From SMAG-U1939 sp036376595 (GTDB lineage Bacteria; Chloroflexota; Ktedonobacteria; Ktedonobacterales; JADMIN01), in NCBI GenBank assembly GCA_036376595.1, contig DASVAA010000189.1, positions 1 through 64,000 of the forward strand: a stretch of DNA of 64,000 nt, given 5' to 3'. The notes under the pieces were generated by a model, which ran no database searches, was not told the origin of the DNA, and was given only the letters and a program-made list of their open reading frames with translations. Within the stretch, counting starts at the first letter, position 1, and every line of letters begins with the position of its first letter. This document shows, in pieces, positions 23,709-32,466 of the stretch. The position numbers and the translations under genes are program-made.

Positions 23709-23924
23709 CTACCCCATCTTGGCCTTGGGTGAGGGGCCAAGCTCGCGGCGGCGGCGGCGCAGATCCTCAATCTGCTCGACGAGCGCCCGTGCCCGATCGC
23801 GCTCGCGGCCAGTGCGCGTGTCCTCCGGCGGTATGGCGGCCAGCTCGTTCTCGGCTCCGGCGATGGCGTTGCCCAGCAGCGTGTCGTGTGCCTCCCAACG
23901 CAGGATTTCACGCTCGCGGCCCAT
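23709..23924 (-). CDS. Small coiled-coil protein, unknown function
   Basis: 71 residues, charged and helical: EILRWEAHDTLLGNAIAGAENELAAIPPEDTRTGRERDRARALVEQIEDLRRRRREL. The Glu/Arg/Leu spacing suggests a short coiled coil. AAGGAG is 10 nt before the ATG, supporting translation. It converges on the FAD gene (6 nt apart) and follows the MFS gene on the same strand, from which it is separated by a hairpin repeat. No family is recognised. Confidence 0.6.
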   Translation of the reverse strand: MGREREILRWEAHDTLLGNAIAGAENELAAIPPEDTRTGRERDRARALVEQIEDLRRRRRELGPSPKAKMG

Positions 23925-23960
23925 GTGTACGCGCTCCTTCGCACACGGTTTGTGCGCGGC

Positions 23961-24000
23961 AACACCCCTCTCCCCGCGGGGAGAGGGGCTGGGGTGAGGA
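23961..24000. repeat. Dispersed hairpin repeat CCCCTCTCCCC family
   Basis: CCCCTCTCCCC-GC-GGGGAGAGGGG followed by CTGGGGTGAGG, between the small coiled-coil gene and the MFS gene stop. It may also terminate transcription. Confidence 0.75.
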
Positions 24001-24009
24001 CCCGCGCGC

Positions 24010-25560
24010 CTACGGCGAGACGACGTCGAGGCGCTGGTTGCGGGTACGGATGCCGAACTGGGCGATGATCGCCGCCACGATCAGGAACGCGGCGATAATC
24101 AAGAAGGCGTAGAGCGTACCGGTCTGCCCTGCTGGGAGCTTGGGAAGCACGTAGCCGGCAATGAAGAGCAGCCCCACGCCGCCGCCGATGTGACCGATGC
24201 CGTCCACGATGCCGAAGCCCGTCGTGCGGGCGCGCGTCGGGAAGTTCTCGGTGGACCAGGCGTAGGTGATCGGCACCCAGACGTTGAAGCCGAAGAACAG
24301 GATGATCGAGCCGATGAAGGCCAGGATCACCGTGCCGTTGAGGACCGGCGCACCTGCCGCTGGCTTGCCTGAGATCGCGATTAGAATACCGCCGATCAGC
24401 GTGAGGGCCGCCCCAATCGGCAGCCACACCTTACGCTCCAGGCGCTCGCCGAAGAAGAAGGCGAAGACGCCACAGAGGATGAAGCCGATTGTGCCGACAG
24501 CGACGATCGTACCGGCCTCCGGTGGAATATAGCCCAATGCAGCGAGCACGGACGTCATACCGGCGGCGATTGTGTAGACTGTCACGTAGGCGAAGAACCA
24601 CATAACCAGCAGGAAGATCACGCGGCGGAGGTACTTGGGATTGCTAAAGATCGCGCCGAAGCCCTCGCCCGCGCCGCTGCCCGATTGCACCGGCACCTCG
24701 TCCATCACCGTAGGCGCTGGCTGCTGGCCGCTCTTGCGCGACGCATAGTGCTCCATGCGCCGCACCACCGCGTCGGCATCTTGCAGGCGGCCCTTCGAGA
24801 CGAGCCAGCGTGGCGATTCGGGGAGCTGCACGCGCAGCAAGATGCCGACCAGCGCCAGCACCGCACCGACGATGTACATGATTTGCCAGCCGTTTCCGAG
24901 GAAGACGCCGTGGCTCTTGCCTGGGTCTGGCACCTGCGCGAACGACAGGCCACCGGGGAATGGAGCCGCAGGAGTGGTCAGAATCAAGCCGAGCCAGATG
25001 CCGACGAAGGCGCCCAGGGCCGACATGATGAAGATCAGCGAGGTGTACTTGGCACGCCCGCCGCGCGGGGCCACCTCGTTGATGTAGGTGTTCACCACCG
25101 CCAGGTCCGCGCCGATGCCGATGCCGGTAATCGTGCGGGCAATGATGAACGTGTTGTAATCCCGCGTGAAGGCCGTGGCGAGCGAGCCGAGGCCGGTGAT
25201 CAGCATCGTCACCAGCAACATGTCGCGGCGGCCAAAGCGGTCGGCGAGCGGGCTGAGGATCAGCGCGCCGATCACGTAGCCGATCAGGTTCCACAACACC
25301 GGCACGCCGAGCAGCGTGGCGGCCTCAACGGTGCCGGGCGGCATGGCGGTGGCGCCTGGCGGAGGTCCAGGCAGACATCCAGGCACAATCTGGGTGCAGG
25401 TCTGGATGAACGACACGTTGATGTCGAAGATGTCGTAGAAGGTGAACAGGAACCCGATGCCGATGATGAAGACAAAGAGGTAGGGCAGCGACCAAACCTG
25501 AATGCGGTCCTGGCGCGCGACGACCGCGCTGGGACTCACCGACTGTGGATCTGCGCTCAT
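24010..25560 (-). CDS. MFS transporter (sugar-porter/aromatic-acid-like)
   Basis: 516 residues with twelve hydrophobic helices. GALILSPLADRFGRRDMLLVTMLI (loop 2-3), RTITGIGIGADLAVVNTYINEVAPRGGRAKYTSL, the PESPRWLVSKGR loop after helix 6 and WSTENFPTRARTTGFG are signatures of the SP/AAHS groups, which import sugars or aromatic acids with protons. It diverges from an IclR regulator that heads a benzoate-type degradation operon, so import of an aromatic acid is a reasonable inference. The start is the ATG at 25560. An extra outer loop with several Cys/Pro (TCTQIVPGCLPGPPPG) follows helix 1. Confidence 0.87.
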   Translation of the reverse strand: MSADPQSVSPSAVVARQDRIQVWSLPYLFVFIIGIGFLFTFYDIFDINVSFIQTCTQIVPGCLPGPPPGATAMPPGTVEAATLLGVPVLWNLIGYVIGALILSPLADRFGRRDMLLVTMLITGLGSLATAFTRDYNTFIIARTITGIGIGADLAVVNTYINEVAPRGGRAKYTSLIFIMSALGAFVGIWLGLILTTPAAPFPGGLSFAQVPDPGKSHGVFLGNGWQIMYIVGAVLALVGILLRVQLPESPRWLVSKGRLQDADAVVRRMEHYASRKSGQQPAPTVMDEVPVQSGSGAGEGFGAIFSNPKYLRRVIFLLVMWFFAYVTVYTIAAGMTSVLAALGYIPPEAGTIVAVGTIGFILCGVFAFFFGERLERKVWLPIGAALTLIGGILIAISGKPAAGAPVLNGTVILAFIGSIILFFGFNVWVPITYAWSTENFPTRARTTGFGIVDGIGHIGGGVGLLFIAGYVLPKLPAGQTGTLYAFLIIAAFLIVAAIIAQFGIRTRNQRLDVVSP

Positions 25561-25893
25561 GGTGAGCTTTTCCCTTCGTGTGGTGTGCGTCCTCCGGCAT
25601 GCCGCCGCATGTGGATCGCGGCGCGGATACGGCACTCAAGGTAGGCAATACACCTACCGCCGCACGCATCCAACCTGTGCCGGGGATCTCTCCCGGTGAC
25701 ATCGAGGGAACGTTGATGCCCGACGCACGCAACGCGCGCTCGCGCTGCCCGCGCCGACTCAGGGGAATCGTTCGCCGGTTGTCGCGATCCCTCCTTTCGC
25801 GCTGCTGCTGCGTGCCATGCCGATGGTGAGCGCCGTGAGCGTGGCGCACGAGCCACCGGCACGACGTTGAGCATGGCCGCATTCATTAGTCGT

Positions 25894-25986
25894 AGTGTGA
25901 AGAACTCGCGCTTGTTTGTCAAGACTCAAGCGTGCGCCACATGAGCAGCAATTGCCCTTGACAACCAGTACGCACTTAGGCACACT
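25894..25986. promoter_or_regulatory. Mirror-image divergent promoters of the MFS and iclR genes
   Basis: Rightward: TTGACA (25958-25963), 17 nt, CACACT (25981-25986), predicting a start at about 25993, the iclR ATG itself. Leftward: TTGACA (25922-25917), 17 nt, CACACT (25899-25894). The outer arms TTGTCAAG and CTTGACAA form an inverted repeat around a 33-nt centre, a plausible regulator site. The rest of 25561-25893 shows no gene. Confidence 0.6.
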
Positions 25987-25992
25987 GTTCTC

Positions 25993-26880
25993 ATGGGAGA
26001 ACAACGAGTTCGCTCGGCCGAACACAACGGAGCCGCGGTAGGTCGGAGTACGAACGGCACGGGGGTGGCCGCGCCGAGTGTCGAGCGTGCCTTTCGGCTA
26101 CTGGCGCTGCTGAGCGCCGAGCCGGACGGGCTGACGCTCTCGGAGCTGGCTCGCAAGCTCGATATGAGCAAGGGCAGCCTACACGGCCTGCTGCACACGC
26201 TCGAAAGCGTCGGCGCCGTCGCCCAGACAGCCGCGCGGCGCTACGTGTTGGGTGCACGCCTCTACGAGCTGGCGCAGGCTGGCGGTCAACGCATTGATCT
26301 GCGTCGCGTCGCGCTGCCGGCGATGCTCACTCTTGCGAGCGAGCTGCGCGAGACGATCCTGCTCGGCCGCGTCGAGGCTGCGGGCGTGCGCATCCTGGAG
26401 CGCGTCGAGGCGCCGCTGGAACGGCCGGAGCTGCGTATCGCGGCGCCGGCGGGGATGTACGTCCACCTGCTGGCTGGGGCGACGGGACGGCTCGTCGCCG
26501 CCCACTGGCCCGCGTTCCGGCGCGAGGCGTTCCGCACGGCGGGTCCGCTGCACCGCTTCACGGCGCGGACGATCACCGATCCCGCGGCCTTTCTGGCGGC
26601 GGCGGACGAGGCGGCACGACTGGGCTATGGCATCGATCACGAGGAGTATCTGGAGGGCGTGAACGCAGTGGCCGCGCCGATCTACGGTCCGGGCGGCGAT
26701 CTGCTGGCGCTGATCTGGGCGATTGGCTTCAGCGCGCGCTTTTGCGGCGAGCGGCTGACCGAGGCGGCCGAGCGCCTGCGGGCCGAGGCCGCGAAGCTCT
26801 CGCGGATGCTCGGCGCGCCGGGGCCGAGTGATCTGAAGGATACGCCGGCTGCGAACGCGACGTCGGTGCCGGGGGCCTGA
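25993..26880 (+). CDS. IclR-family transcriptional regulator
   Basis: 295 residues. The N-terminal winged helix (PSVERAFRLLALLSAEPDGLTLSELARKLDMSKGSLHGLLHTLESVGAV, about residues 30-80) precedes the IclR effector domain (LASELRETILLGRV, GPLHRFTARTITD, LGYGIDHEEYLEGVNAVAAPIYGPGG). IclR proteins often control aromatic or small-acid catabolism. It is divergent from an MFS transporter and 77 nt upstream of a CoA-ligase, so it probably regulates both units in response to the pathway substrate. The predicted promoter would give a leaderless message starting at the ATG. Confidence 0.92.
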   Translation: MGEQRVRSAEHNGAAVGRSTNGTGVAAPSVERAFRLLALLSAEPDGLTLSELARKLDMSKGSLHGLLHTLESVGAVAQTAARRYVLGARLYELAQAGGQRIDLRRVALPAMLTLASELRETILLGRVEAAGVRILERVEAPLERPELRIAAPAGMYVHLLAGATGRLVAAHWPAFRREAFRTAGPLHRFTARTITDPAAFLAAADEAARLGYGIDHEEYLEGVNAVAAPIYGPGGDLLALIWAIGFSARFCGERLTEAAERLRAEAAKLSRMLGAPGPSDLKDTPAANATSVPGA

Positions 26881-26957
26881 GGATACAAGCTCGCCCGCGG
26901 AAGCGCGCAGCCGGGCCATGTGCGTCCGTGAGTGGTCAAACGGTTCAGGAGAGATGC

Positions 26958-28274
26958 ATGAGCGCGTCGCAATCCCCTTCCGTCACCTACGCTGGGCCGC
27001 CCATGCCCATGCCCGCACTGCATACCGCGAGCCGCGAGGCGATCGCAGCCTATCAGCTCGACCGCCTGCGCACCGGCCTGGCGCGCGTGCTGACCGGCAA
27101 CCGCTTCTATCAGCGCAAGCTCTCCGGCTGCGACCCACGCGACATCCGCGGCCTGGACGATCTGCGGCGCCTGCCCTTCACCGTCAAGTCCGAGCTGGTG
27201 GCCGACCAAGCCGAGCACCCTCCCTACGGCAGCAACCTCACCTACCCGCCGCGCGACTACGTGCGGCTACACCAGACCTCCGGAACCACCGGCCAGCCGC
27301 TCAAAATCCTCGATACTGCCGAGAGCTGGGATTGGTGGGCCGATTGCTGGACGACGATCCTATCTGCGGCGGGCGTGACCAACGAGGATATCGTCTTCCT
27401 GGCATTCTCGTTTGGACCGTTCATCGGCTTCTGGTCGGCGTATGAGGGCGCCAAGCGCGCCGGGACACTGGTGGTGCCGGGCGGCGGCCAGACCTCGCCG
27501 CAGCGCTTACAGACGATCCTCGCCACCAACGCCACGGTGCTGATCTGCACGCCGACCTACGCGCTGCACTTGGCCGAGGTCGCCCGCGAACAGGGGATTG
27601 ACCTGCACGCATCGGCGGTGCGGGTCACGATCCACGCCGGCGAGCCAGGCGCGTCGATCCCCAACACCCGTGCGCGCATCGAGGAGGCCTGGGGCGCGCG
27701 CTGCTACGACCACATCGGCATGACCGAGATGGGCGCCTATGCGTTCACCTGCCTCAATCAAGAAAACGTCCACGTCAATGAGGCCGAGTTCATCGCCGAA
27801 ATCCTTGACCCCATCACGCACGAGCCGGTAGCGGAAGGTGAGCGCGGCGAGCTGGTGCTGACCAACCTGGGCCGCTGGGGCAGCCCCGCGATCCGCTACC
27901 GCACCGGCGACCTGGTGCGGCGCGGCCAGGGGCGCTGCGGCTGCGGCCGCACCTATGTGACACTACCGGGCGGCGTGCTGGGCCGCGCCGACGACATGCT
28001 GGTCATCCGTGGCGTCAACGTCTACCCGTCGAGCATCGAGGATGCGCTGCGGGCGATCCCAGAGGTGCGGGAGTTTCGCATCACCGTCTTCAAGGACGGC
28101 GAGCTGGACGAGATCGCGCTGGAGGTGGAGTGCCCGGAGGATGCGGTGCCCCGCGTTGAGGCGGCGCTGCGCCAGTCACTCAGCCTGCGCGTGCCCGTCG
28201 CCGCGGTGGCGCCCGATACGCTGCCGCGCTTCGAGCTGAAGGCCCGCCGCGTGGTCGATAGGCGGGCAGGGTAA
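26958..28274 (+). CDS. Phenylacetate/benzoate-type CoA ligase (PaaK family)
   Basis: 438 residues of the adenylate-forming PaaK group. The AMP motif is TSGTTGQPLKILD; IRYRTGDLVRR and RADDMLVIRGVNVYPSSIEDAL are the usual hinge and C-terminal segments. GMTEMGAYAFTCLNQENVHVNE lies in the substrate pocket region. It activates an aryl acid with ATP and CoA. Since the next genes resemble 4-hydroxybenzoyl-CoA reductase subunits, the substrate may be 4-hydroxybenzoate or a similar acid. A cysteine pair CGCGRTY sits near residue 330. AGGAG precedes the ATG at 26958. Confidence 0.88.
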   Translation: MSASQSPSVTYAGPPMPMPALHTASREAIAAYQLDRLRTGLARVLTGNRFYQRKLSGCDPRDIRGLDDLRRLPFTVKSELVADQAEHPPYGSNLTYPPRDYVRLHQTSGTTGQPLKILDTAESWDWWADCWTTILSAAGVTNEDIVFLAFSFGPFIGFWSAYEGAKRAGTLVVPGGGQTSPQRLQTILATNATVLICTPTYALHLAEVAREQGIDLHASAVRVTIHAGEPGASIPNTRARIEEAWGARCYDHIGMTEMGAYAFTCLNQENVHVNEAEFIAEILDPITHEPVAEGERGELVLTNLGRWGSPAIRYRTGDLVRRGQGRCGCGRTYVTLPGGVLGRADDMLVIRGVNVYPSSIEDALRAIPEVREFRITVFKDGELDEIALEVECPEDAVPRVEAALRQSLSLRVPVAAVAPDTLPRFELKARRVVDRRAG

Positions 28275-28397
28275 CGGAGAACGCGGAGAGAGAGACTAAC
28301 CGCAGAGGACGCGGAGGACGCAAAGGCAGAGAAGGCAAAGAAGGCAGAGAAGGCAGACAAGATAGCGCGAAAGCACGTCAACGTAAAGGGGCGGGAT
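28275..28397 (+). repeat. Purine-rich dispersed repeat
   Basis: Runs of GAGAACGCGGAGAG, CCGCAGAGGACGCGGAGGACG and AGAAGGCA words between the ligase and the 2Fe-2S gene. The tract separates co-directional genes and contains no ORF. It belongs to the class at 2033, 32234 and 44302. Confidence 0.75.
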
Positions 28398-28946
28398 ATG
28401 GACAAGCAACTGATGACGCTACGCGTCAACGGCGAGACGCATACAGTGGCCGCCTCGCCCACACATACACTGCTGGAGGTGCTGCGCGAAGAGCTAGACC
28501 TGACCGGTACCAAGCATGGCTGCGAGCTGGGCCATTGTGGTGCCTGCACTGTGCTGGTGGACGGTGCGCCGGTGCTCTCGTGCCTGATGCTGGCCGTCGA
28601 GGCGCAGGACTGCGACATCGAGACGGTCGAGGGGCTGGCGCGCGACAATACGCTGCACCCGCTGCAAGCGGCGTTCGCCGAGCGCGGCGCGGCGCAGTGC
28701 GGCTACTGCACGCCGGGCTTCCTGATCAGCGGCGCGCACCTGCTGGAGCACAACACCAGCCCGACGCGCGACGAGATCATGGCCGCGCTGGCAGGCAATC
28801 TCTGCCGCTGCACGGGCTACACTAAGATCATCGAGGCCGTCGAGCTGGCCGCCGAGCGCCTGCGCGAGCAAGCGGGCGCTGGTGAGAGCACACCACAGGC
28901 TCCAACCGCCGCCATGACCAGCGGCTCGACACCAAAGCGAGGGTGA
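28398..28946 (+). CDS. 2Fe-2S subunit, 4-hydroxybenzoyl-CoA-reductase/xanthine-oxidase type
   Basis: 182 residues. Plant-type 2Fe-2S cysteines are Cys42, Cys47, Cys50 and Cys62; the second cluster uses Cys101, Cys104, Cys136 and Cys138 (QCGYCTPGFLI and NLCRCTGY). This two-domain arrangement is that of the small (gamma) subunit of molybdenum hydroxylases such as HcrC and CoxS. The C-terminal 25 residues are low-complexity. It belongs to the set with the molybdopterin and FAD subunits but is separated from them by a patatin gene whose frame starts 5 nt later. Confidence 0.9.
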   Translation: MDKQLMTLRVNGETHTVAASPTHTLLEVLREELDLTGTKHGCELGHCGACTVLVDGAPVLSCLMLAVEAQDCDIETVEGLARDNTLHPLQAAFAERGAAQCGYCTPGFLISGAHLLEHNTSPTRDEIMAALAGNLCRCTGYTKIIEAVELAAERLREQAGAGESTPQAPTAAMTSGSTPKRG

Positions 28947-28951
28947 TACCG

Positions 28952-29827
28952 ATGGAGAGCGACACCTCCAGGCAGCGCGCGCTGGTGCTCGGTGGCGGCG
29001 GCGTGACCGGCATCGCATGGGAGCTGGGGATCATCGCGGGGCTGCACGACGGTGGAGTGGATCTGCGCACGACAGAACTCGTCGTTGGCACCTCAGCGGG
29101 ATCGGTGGTTGGCGCTCAGATCACGAGCGGCGTGGACCTGGAGGCGCTCTTCAAGGCGCAGCTCATTCCACCTGAAGAGTCGGGCGAGCGATCCGCGGCA
29201 TTTGATCCTGAAGCGCTGCTCGCGATGCTGCAACGTGCCTGGGCGGAGGGAGCGACGGATCCCCAGGCGGTGCGCGCGCGGATTGGCGCGCATGCTCTCA
29301 CCGCGAGCGGCGTTCCGGAGGCTGAGCGCCGTACGATCATCGCCTCGCGATTGCCGTCGCAGGAGTGGCCGCACTCCCCACCACTGCTCATCACGGCAGT
29401 GGATGCCGAGACCGGTGAGCCGCGGGTATTCGACCGCGCCTCCGGGGTGCCGCTCGCCGCGGCGGTCGCCGCCAGTTGCGCGGTGCCTGGCGTCTGGCCG
29501 CCGGCCACCATCGGGGGACACCGCTACATGGATGGCGGCATGCGCTCGGTGACGAACGCGGATCTCGCCCAGGGCTACCAGCGGATCGTGATCTTGAGTC
29601 CGGCGGGCATGACTATACCCCCGCCGTTCGGCAACCCAAGCGACGAAGTGGCGCAGCTTGAGCACGAGGGGAGCGCCGTGCGCGGCATCATTCCCGATAC
29701 GGCGTCGTGGCAGGCAATCGGCACCAACGTGCTCGATGTCGCGCGCCGCGCGCCAAGCGCCATAGCTGGGCGCGCGCAGGGTCTGGCACTTGCCGATACG
29801 CTCCACGCCTTCTGGAGTGGCGAGTAA
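28952..29827 (+). CDS. Patatin-like phospholipase/hydrolase
   Basis: 291 residues. The glycine-rich oxyanion loop LGGGGVTGIAWELG, the nucleophile elbow GTSAGS (Ser48) and the catalytic Asp194 in YMDGGMRS form the Ser-Asp dyad of patatins, which hydrolyse lipid acyl esters. It has no signal peptide. It sits between the subunit genes of a molybdenum hydroxylase, an unusual place; it could hydrolyse a pathway ester or thioester, or be a passenger. The ATG at 28952 is used; a GTG at 28943 overlapping the previous stop would also fit. Confidence 0.88.
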   Translation: MESDTSRQRALVLGGGGVTGIAWELGIIAGLHDGGVDLRTTELVVGTSAGSVVGAQITSGVDLEALFKAQLIPPEESGERSAAFDPEALLAMLQRAWAEGATDPQAVRARIGAHALTASGVPEAERRTIIASRLPSQEWPHSPPLLITAVDAETGEPRVFDRASGVPLAAAVAASCAVPGVWPPATIGGHRYMDGGMRSVTNADLAQGYQRIVILSPAGMTIPPPFGNPSDEVAQLEHEGSAVRGIIPDTASWQAIGTNVLDVARRAPSAIAGRAQGLALADTLHAFWSGE

Positions 29828-29899
29828 GCCAAGATTCATGCAGAGAAGAAGATCGCCGGCTAGGACTGACAAGTTGTCAGCGCGACGGAGGAATACGAG

Positions 29900-32227
29900 A
29901 TGACCATCGGCAAGTCCATTCCCAAGATTGATAGCTACGCCAAGGTGACAGGTGCCGCGCGCTACGCCGACGACCTCAAGCTGGCGCGCATGGTCTACGG
30001 GCGCATCCTACGCAGCCCGCACCCGCACGCGATCCTCAAGCGGATCGACGCCTCGCGGGCGCGCACGCTGCCCGGTGTGCTCGACGTGATCACCGGCGCC
30101 GATCTCCCGCGCAAGTTCGGCATCATGCCGACGACGCAGGACGAGTACCCCTTCGCGCTCGACCGCGTGCGCTACGTTGGCGAGCCGGTGGCGGCCGTCT
30201 GCGCCGTGGACGAGGAGACCGCCGAGGCGGCGCTCGACCTGATTGACGTGGAGTACGAGTCGCTGCCGGCGCTATTCACCATCGAGGAGGCGCTGGCGCG
30301 CGGCGACAAGGTCCGCCTGCACGGCGAGACGAAGCGCGGCAACGTGATGAAAGAGGTGCATCTGGAGTTCGGCCCCGTCGAGCAGGGCTTCGCGGACGCC
30401 GACCTGGTGCGCGAGGATACCTTCTTCTTCGAGGGCACGACCCACGCGCCGATGGAGGAGCACGCCTGCGTCGCCGACTGCGGCAGCGACGACAAGATCA
30501 CGCTGTGGACCTCGACGCAGACGCCGCACTACGTCCACCGTGAGGTCGCCAAGGTGCTCGACATCCCGCGCAGCCACCTGCGCATCATCGTGCCGCCGGT
30601 CGGTGGTGGCTTCGGCGGCAAGTGCGAGCCGTTCGCGCACGACTTCGCCGCGTGCTACTTCGCGCGCCGGCTGGGGCGGCCCGTCAAGTTCACCCTCTCG
30701 CGCGAGGAGGTCTTCTACTGCCACCGCGGCCGCCATCCGGTCAAGATGATCCTCAAGACCGGCGTGAAGCAGGACGGCACGATCACCGCTGTCCACCTGC
30801 AAACCTTCCTCGACGGCGGTGCCTATGCCAGCTACGGCCTGGCGACGGTCTACTATACCGGCGCGCTGCTCACTGTCACCTACAACATCCCGGCCTACAA
30901 ATTTGATGGCATGCGGCTCTACACCAACAAGCCGGCCTGCGGGCCCAAGCGCGGCCATGGCTCGACCCAGCCGCGCTACGCCTTCGAGTGCCAGCTCGAT
31001 AAGATCGCCACGCAGCTTGGCCTCGACCCGGCGGAGTATCGCCAGCGCATCGCCATTGCGCCGTACTCCACTACCGTCAACGGCCTGCGCGTGACCTCAT
31101 GTGGCCTGGTGGAGGCGGTCGAGAAGGTGAAGCAGGCGTCGCGCTGGGGCGAGCGGCGGCACAAGATGCCGCCGGGCAAGGGGCTAGGGATCGCCATCAG
31201 TAGCTACGTCACCGGTGCCGGCAAGGCGATCTACTGGAACGACATGCCGCACTCCGGCGTGATCGTGACGATCGACCGCGGCGGCGGCGTGGCCGTGCTC
31301 TGCGGCTCGTCCGACATTGGCCAGGGGTCGGATACGATGCTGGCGCAGGTGGTAGCCCACGAGCTGGGCGTGGACATCTCCGACATCCGCGTCCATGCCG
31401 GCGACACCGACCTGACGCCGGTAGACCTGGGCAGCTACTCCTCGCGCGTGACCTTCATGGCTGGCAACGCCGCGAAAGAGGCCGCCGGCAAACTGCGCGC
31501 GCAACTGCTGGAGGCTGCCGCCGAGATGCTGGAGATGCCGCCGGAGCGGCTGGCGGCGGCGGATCGGCGCATCTTCGTCGCCGGCGAGCCAGAGCGCGGC
31601 GTCTCGTTTGTGGCGGCGGCCGAGAAGGCGGAGGCGGCACATGGCACGCTCTCGGCGGTCGGCTCGTACACGCCGCCCAACCTCGGCGGCCAGTTCAAGG
31701 GCGCGGGTGTCGGCATCTCGCCGGCCTACAGTTACACAGCCTGCGTGGCGGAGGTCGCCGTAGACCCCGAAACCTACGACGTGAAGGTCGAGAAGCTGTG
31801 GGTAGCACACGACTGCGGTCGCGCGCTCAATCCGGTGCTGGTGGAGGGCCAGGTCGAGGGCAGCGCGTACATGGGCTTCGGCGAGGCGCTGCTGGAGGAG
31901 CAGGTCTTCCGCACGGGCCTGCACAAGATTCCGTCGCTGCTGGAGTACAAGCTGCCCACGATCTACGACACGCCGGAGATCACGGCGCTGACCGTCGAGA
32001 CGATGGACAAAGAGGGTCCATATGGGGCCAAAGAGGCGGGCGAGGGACCGCTCAACCCGGTGATCCCGGCGATCGCCAACGCGGTCTACGACGCGACCGG
32101 CGCGCGGGTGGATAGCACGCCGATCACGCCCGATAAGATCGCCCGCGCGCTCAAAGAGCAGCAGCGCAGCGTGCCGCCCGCGCCCAAGCCGGCCAAGGGT
32201 GAGCCGCAACCGGTCCGCGCGGGATAA
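29900..32227 (+). CDS. Molybdopterin-binding subunit, 4-hydroxybenzoyl-CoA reductase-like
   Basis: 775 residues, the large-subunit size. SYAKVTGAARYADDL, RYVGEPVAAVCAVDEE, the cofactor loop PPVGGGFGGKCEPF, SSDIGQGSDTMLAQVVAHELG and GAKEAGEGPLNP (active-site Glu about 715) are the xanthine-oxidase/HcrA motifs in order. It holds the molybdenum site that would remove the ring hydroxyl from an aryl-CoA, or hydroxylate another heteroaromatic. The neighbouring 438-residue ligase and the four-Cys FAD subunit favour the 4-hydroxybenzoyl-CoA reductase assignment. GGAGG lies before the ATG. Confidence 0.88.
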   Translation: MTIGKSIPKIDSYAKVTGAARYADDLKLARMVYGRILRSPHPHAILKRIDASRARTLPGVLDVITGADLPRKFGIMPTTQDEYPFALDRVRYVGEPVAAVCAVDEETAEAALDLIDVEYESLPALFTIEEALARGDKVRLHGETKRGNVMKEVHLEFGPVEQGFADADLVREDTFFFEGTTHAPMEEHACVADCGSDDKITLWTSTQTPHYVHREVAKVLDIPRSHLRIIVPPVGGGFGGKCEPFAHDFAACYFARRLGRPVKFTLSREEVFYCHRGRHPVKMILKTGVKQDGTITAVHLQTFLDGGAYASYGLATVYYTGALLTVTYNIPAYKFDGMRLYTNKPACGPKRGHGSTQPRYAFECQLDKIATQLGLDPAEYRQRIAIAPYSTTVNGLRVTSCGLVEAVEKVKQASRWGERRHKMPPGKGLGIAISSYVTGAGKAIYWNDMPHSGVIVTIDRGGGVAVLCGSSDIGQGSDTMLAQVVAHELGVDISDIRVHAGDTDLTPVDLGSYSSRVTFMAGNAAKEAAGKLRAQLLEAAAEMLEMPPERLAAADRRIFVAGEPERGVSFVAAAEKAEAAHGTLSAVGSYTPPNLGGQFKGAGVGISPAYSYTACVAEVAVDPETYDVKVEKLWVAHDCGRALNPVLVEGQVEGSAYMGFGEALLEEQVFRTGLHKIPSLLEYKLPTIYDTPEITALTVETMDKEGPYGAKEAGEGPLNPVIPAIANAVYDATGARVDSTPITPDKIARALKEQQRSVPPAPKPAKGEPQPVRAG

Positions 32228-32233
32228 GTGGTA

Positions 32234-32430
32234 CGGATAACGCAGAGGACGCAGAGGTTCCGCAGAGGACGCAAAGGGAGAGAGAAGATGGCTCGCGAAG
32301 ATCGCGGCGATCCCGGCACAGAAGCACATCCTAGCGTTTGCGCTGCGCACACCCTCACGCGATCTGCGTCCTCTTCGTCTCTGCCTCTGCGTCCTCCGCG
32401 TCCTCTGCGGTTAGTCTCTATGGTGCATGG
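32234..32430. repeat. Purine-rich dispersed repeat pair
   Basis: ACGCAGAGGACGCAGAGG-type words (32238-32290) and, 60 nt on, the inverse CTGCGTCCTC, CTCTGCGTCCTCCGCG words (32360-32425). The two arms are nearly complementary, so the gap could fold on itself. The gap between hcr-like subunit genes contains no other feature until AGGAGGT (32450-32456), the ribosome site of the next gene. Confidence 0.75.
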
Positions 32431-32466
32431 TCTCTGATGCGAAAGTGATCAGGAGGTAAGGCAGCG

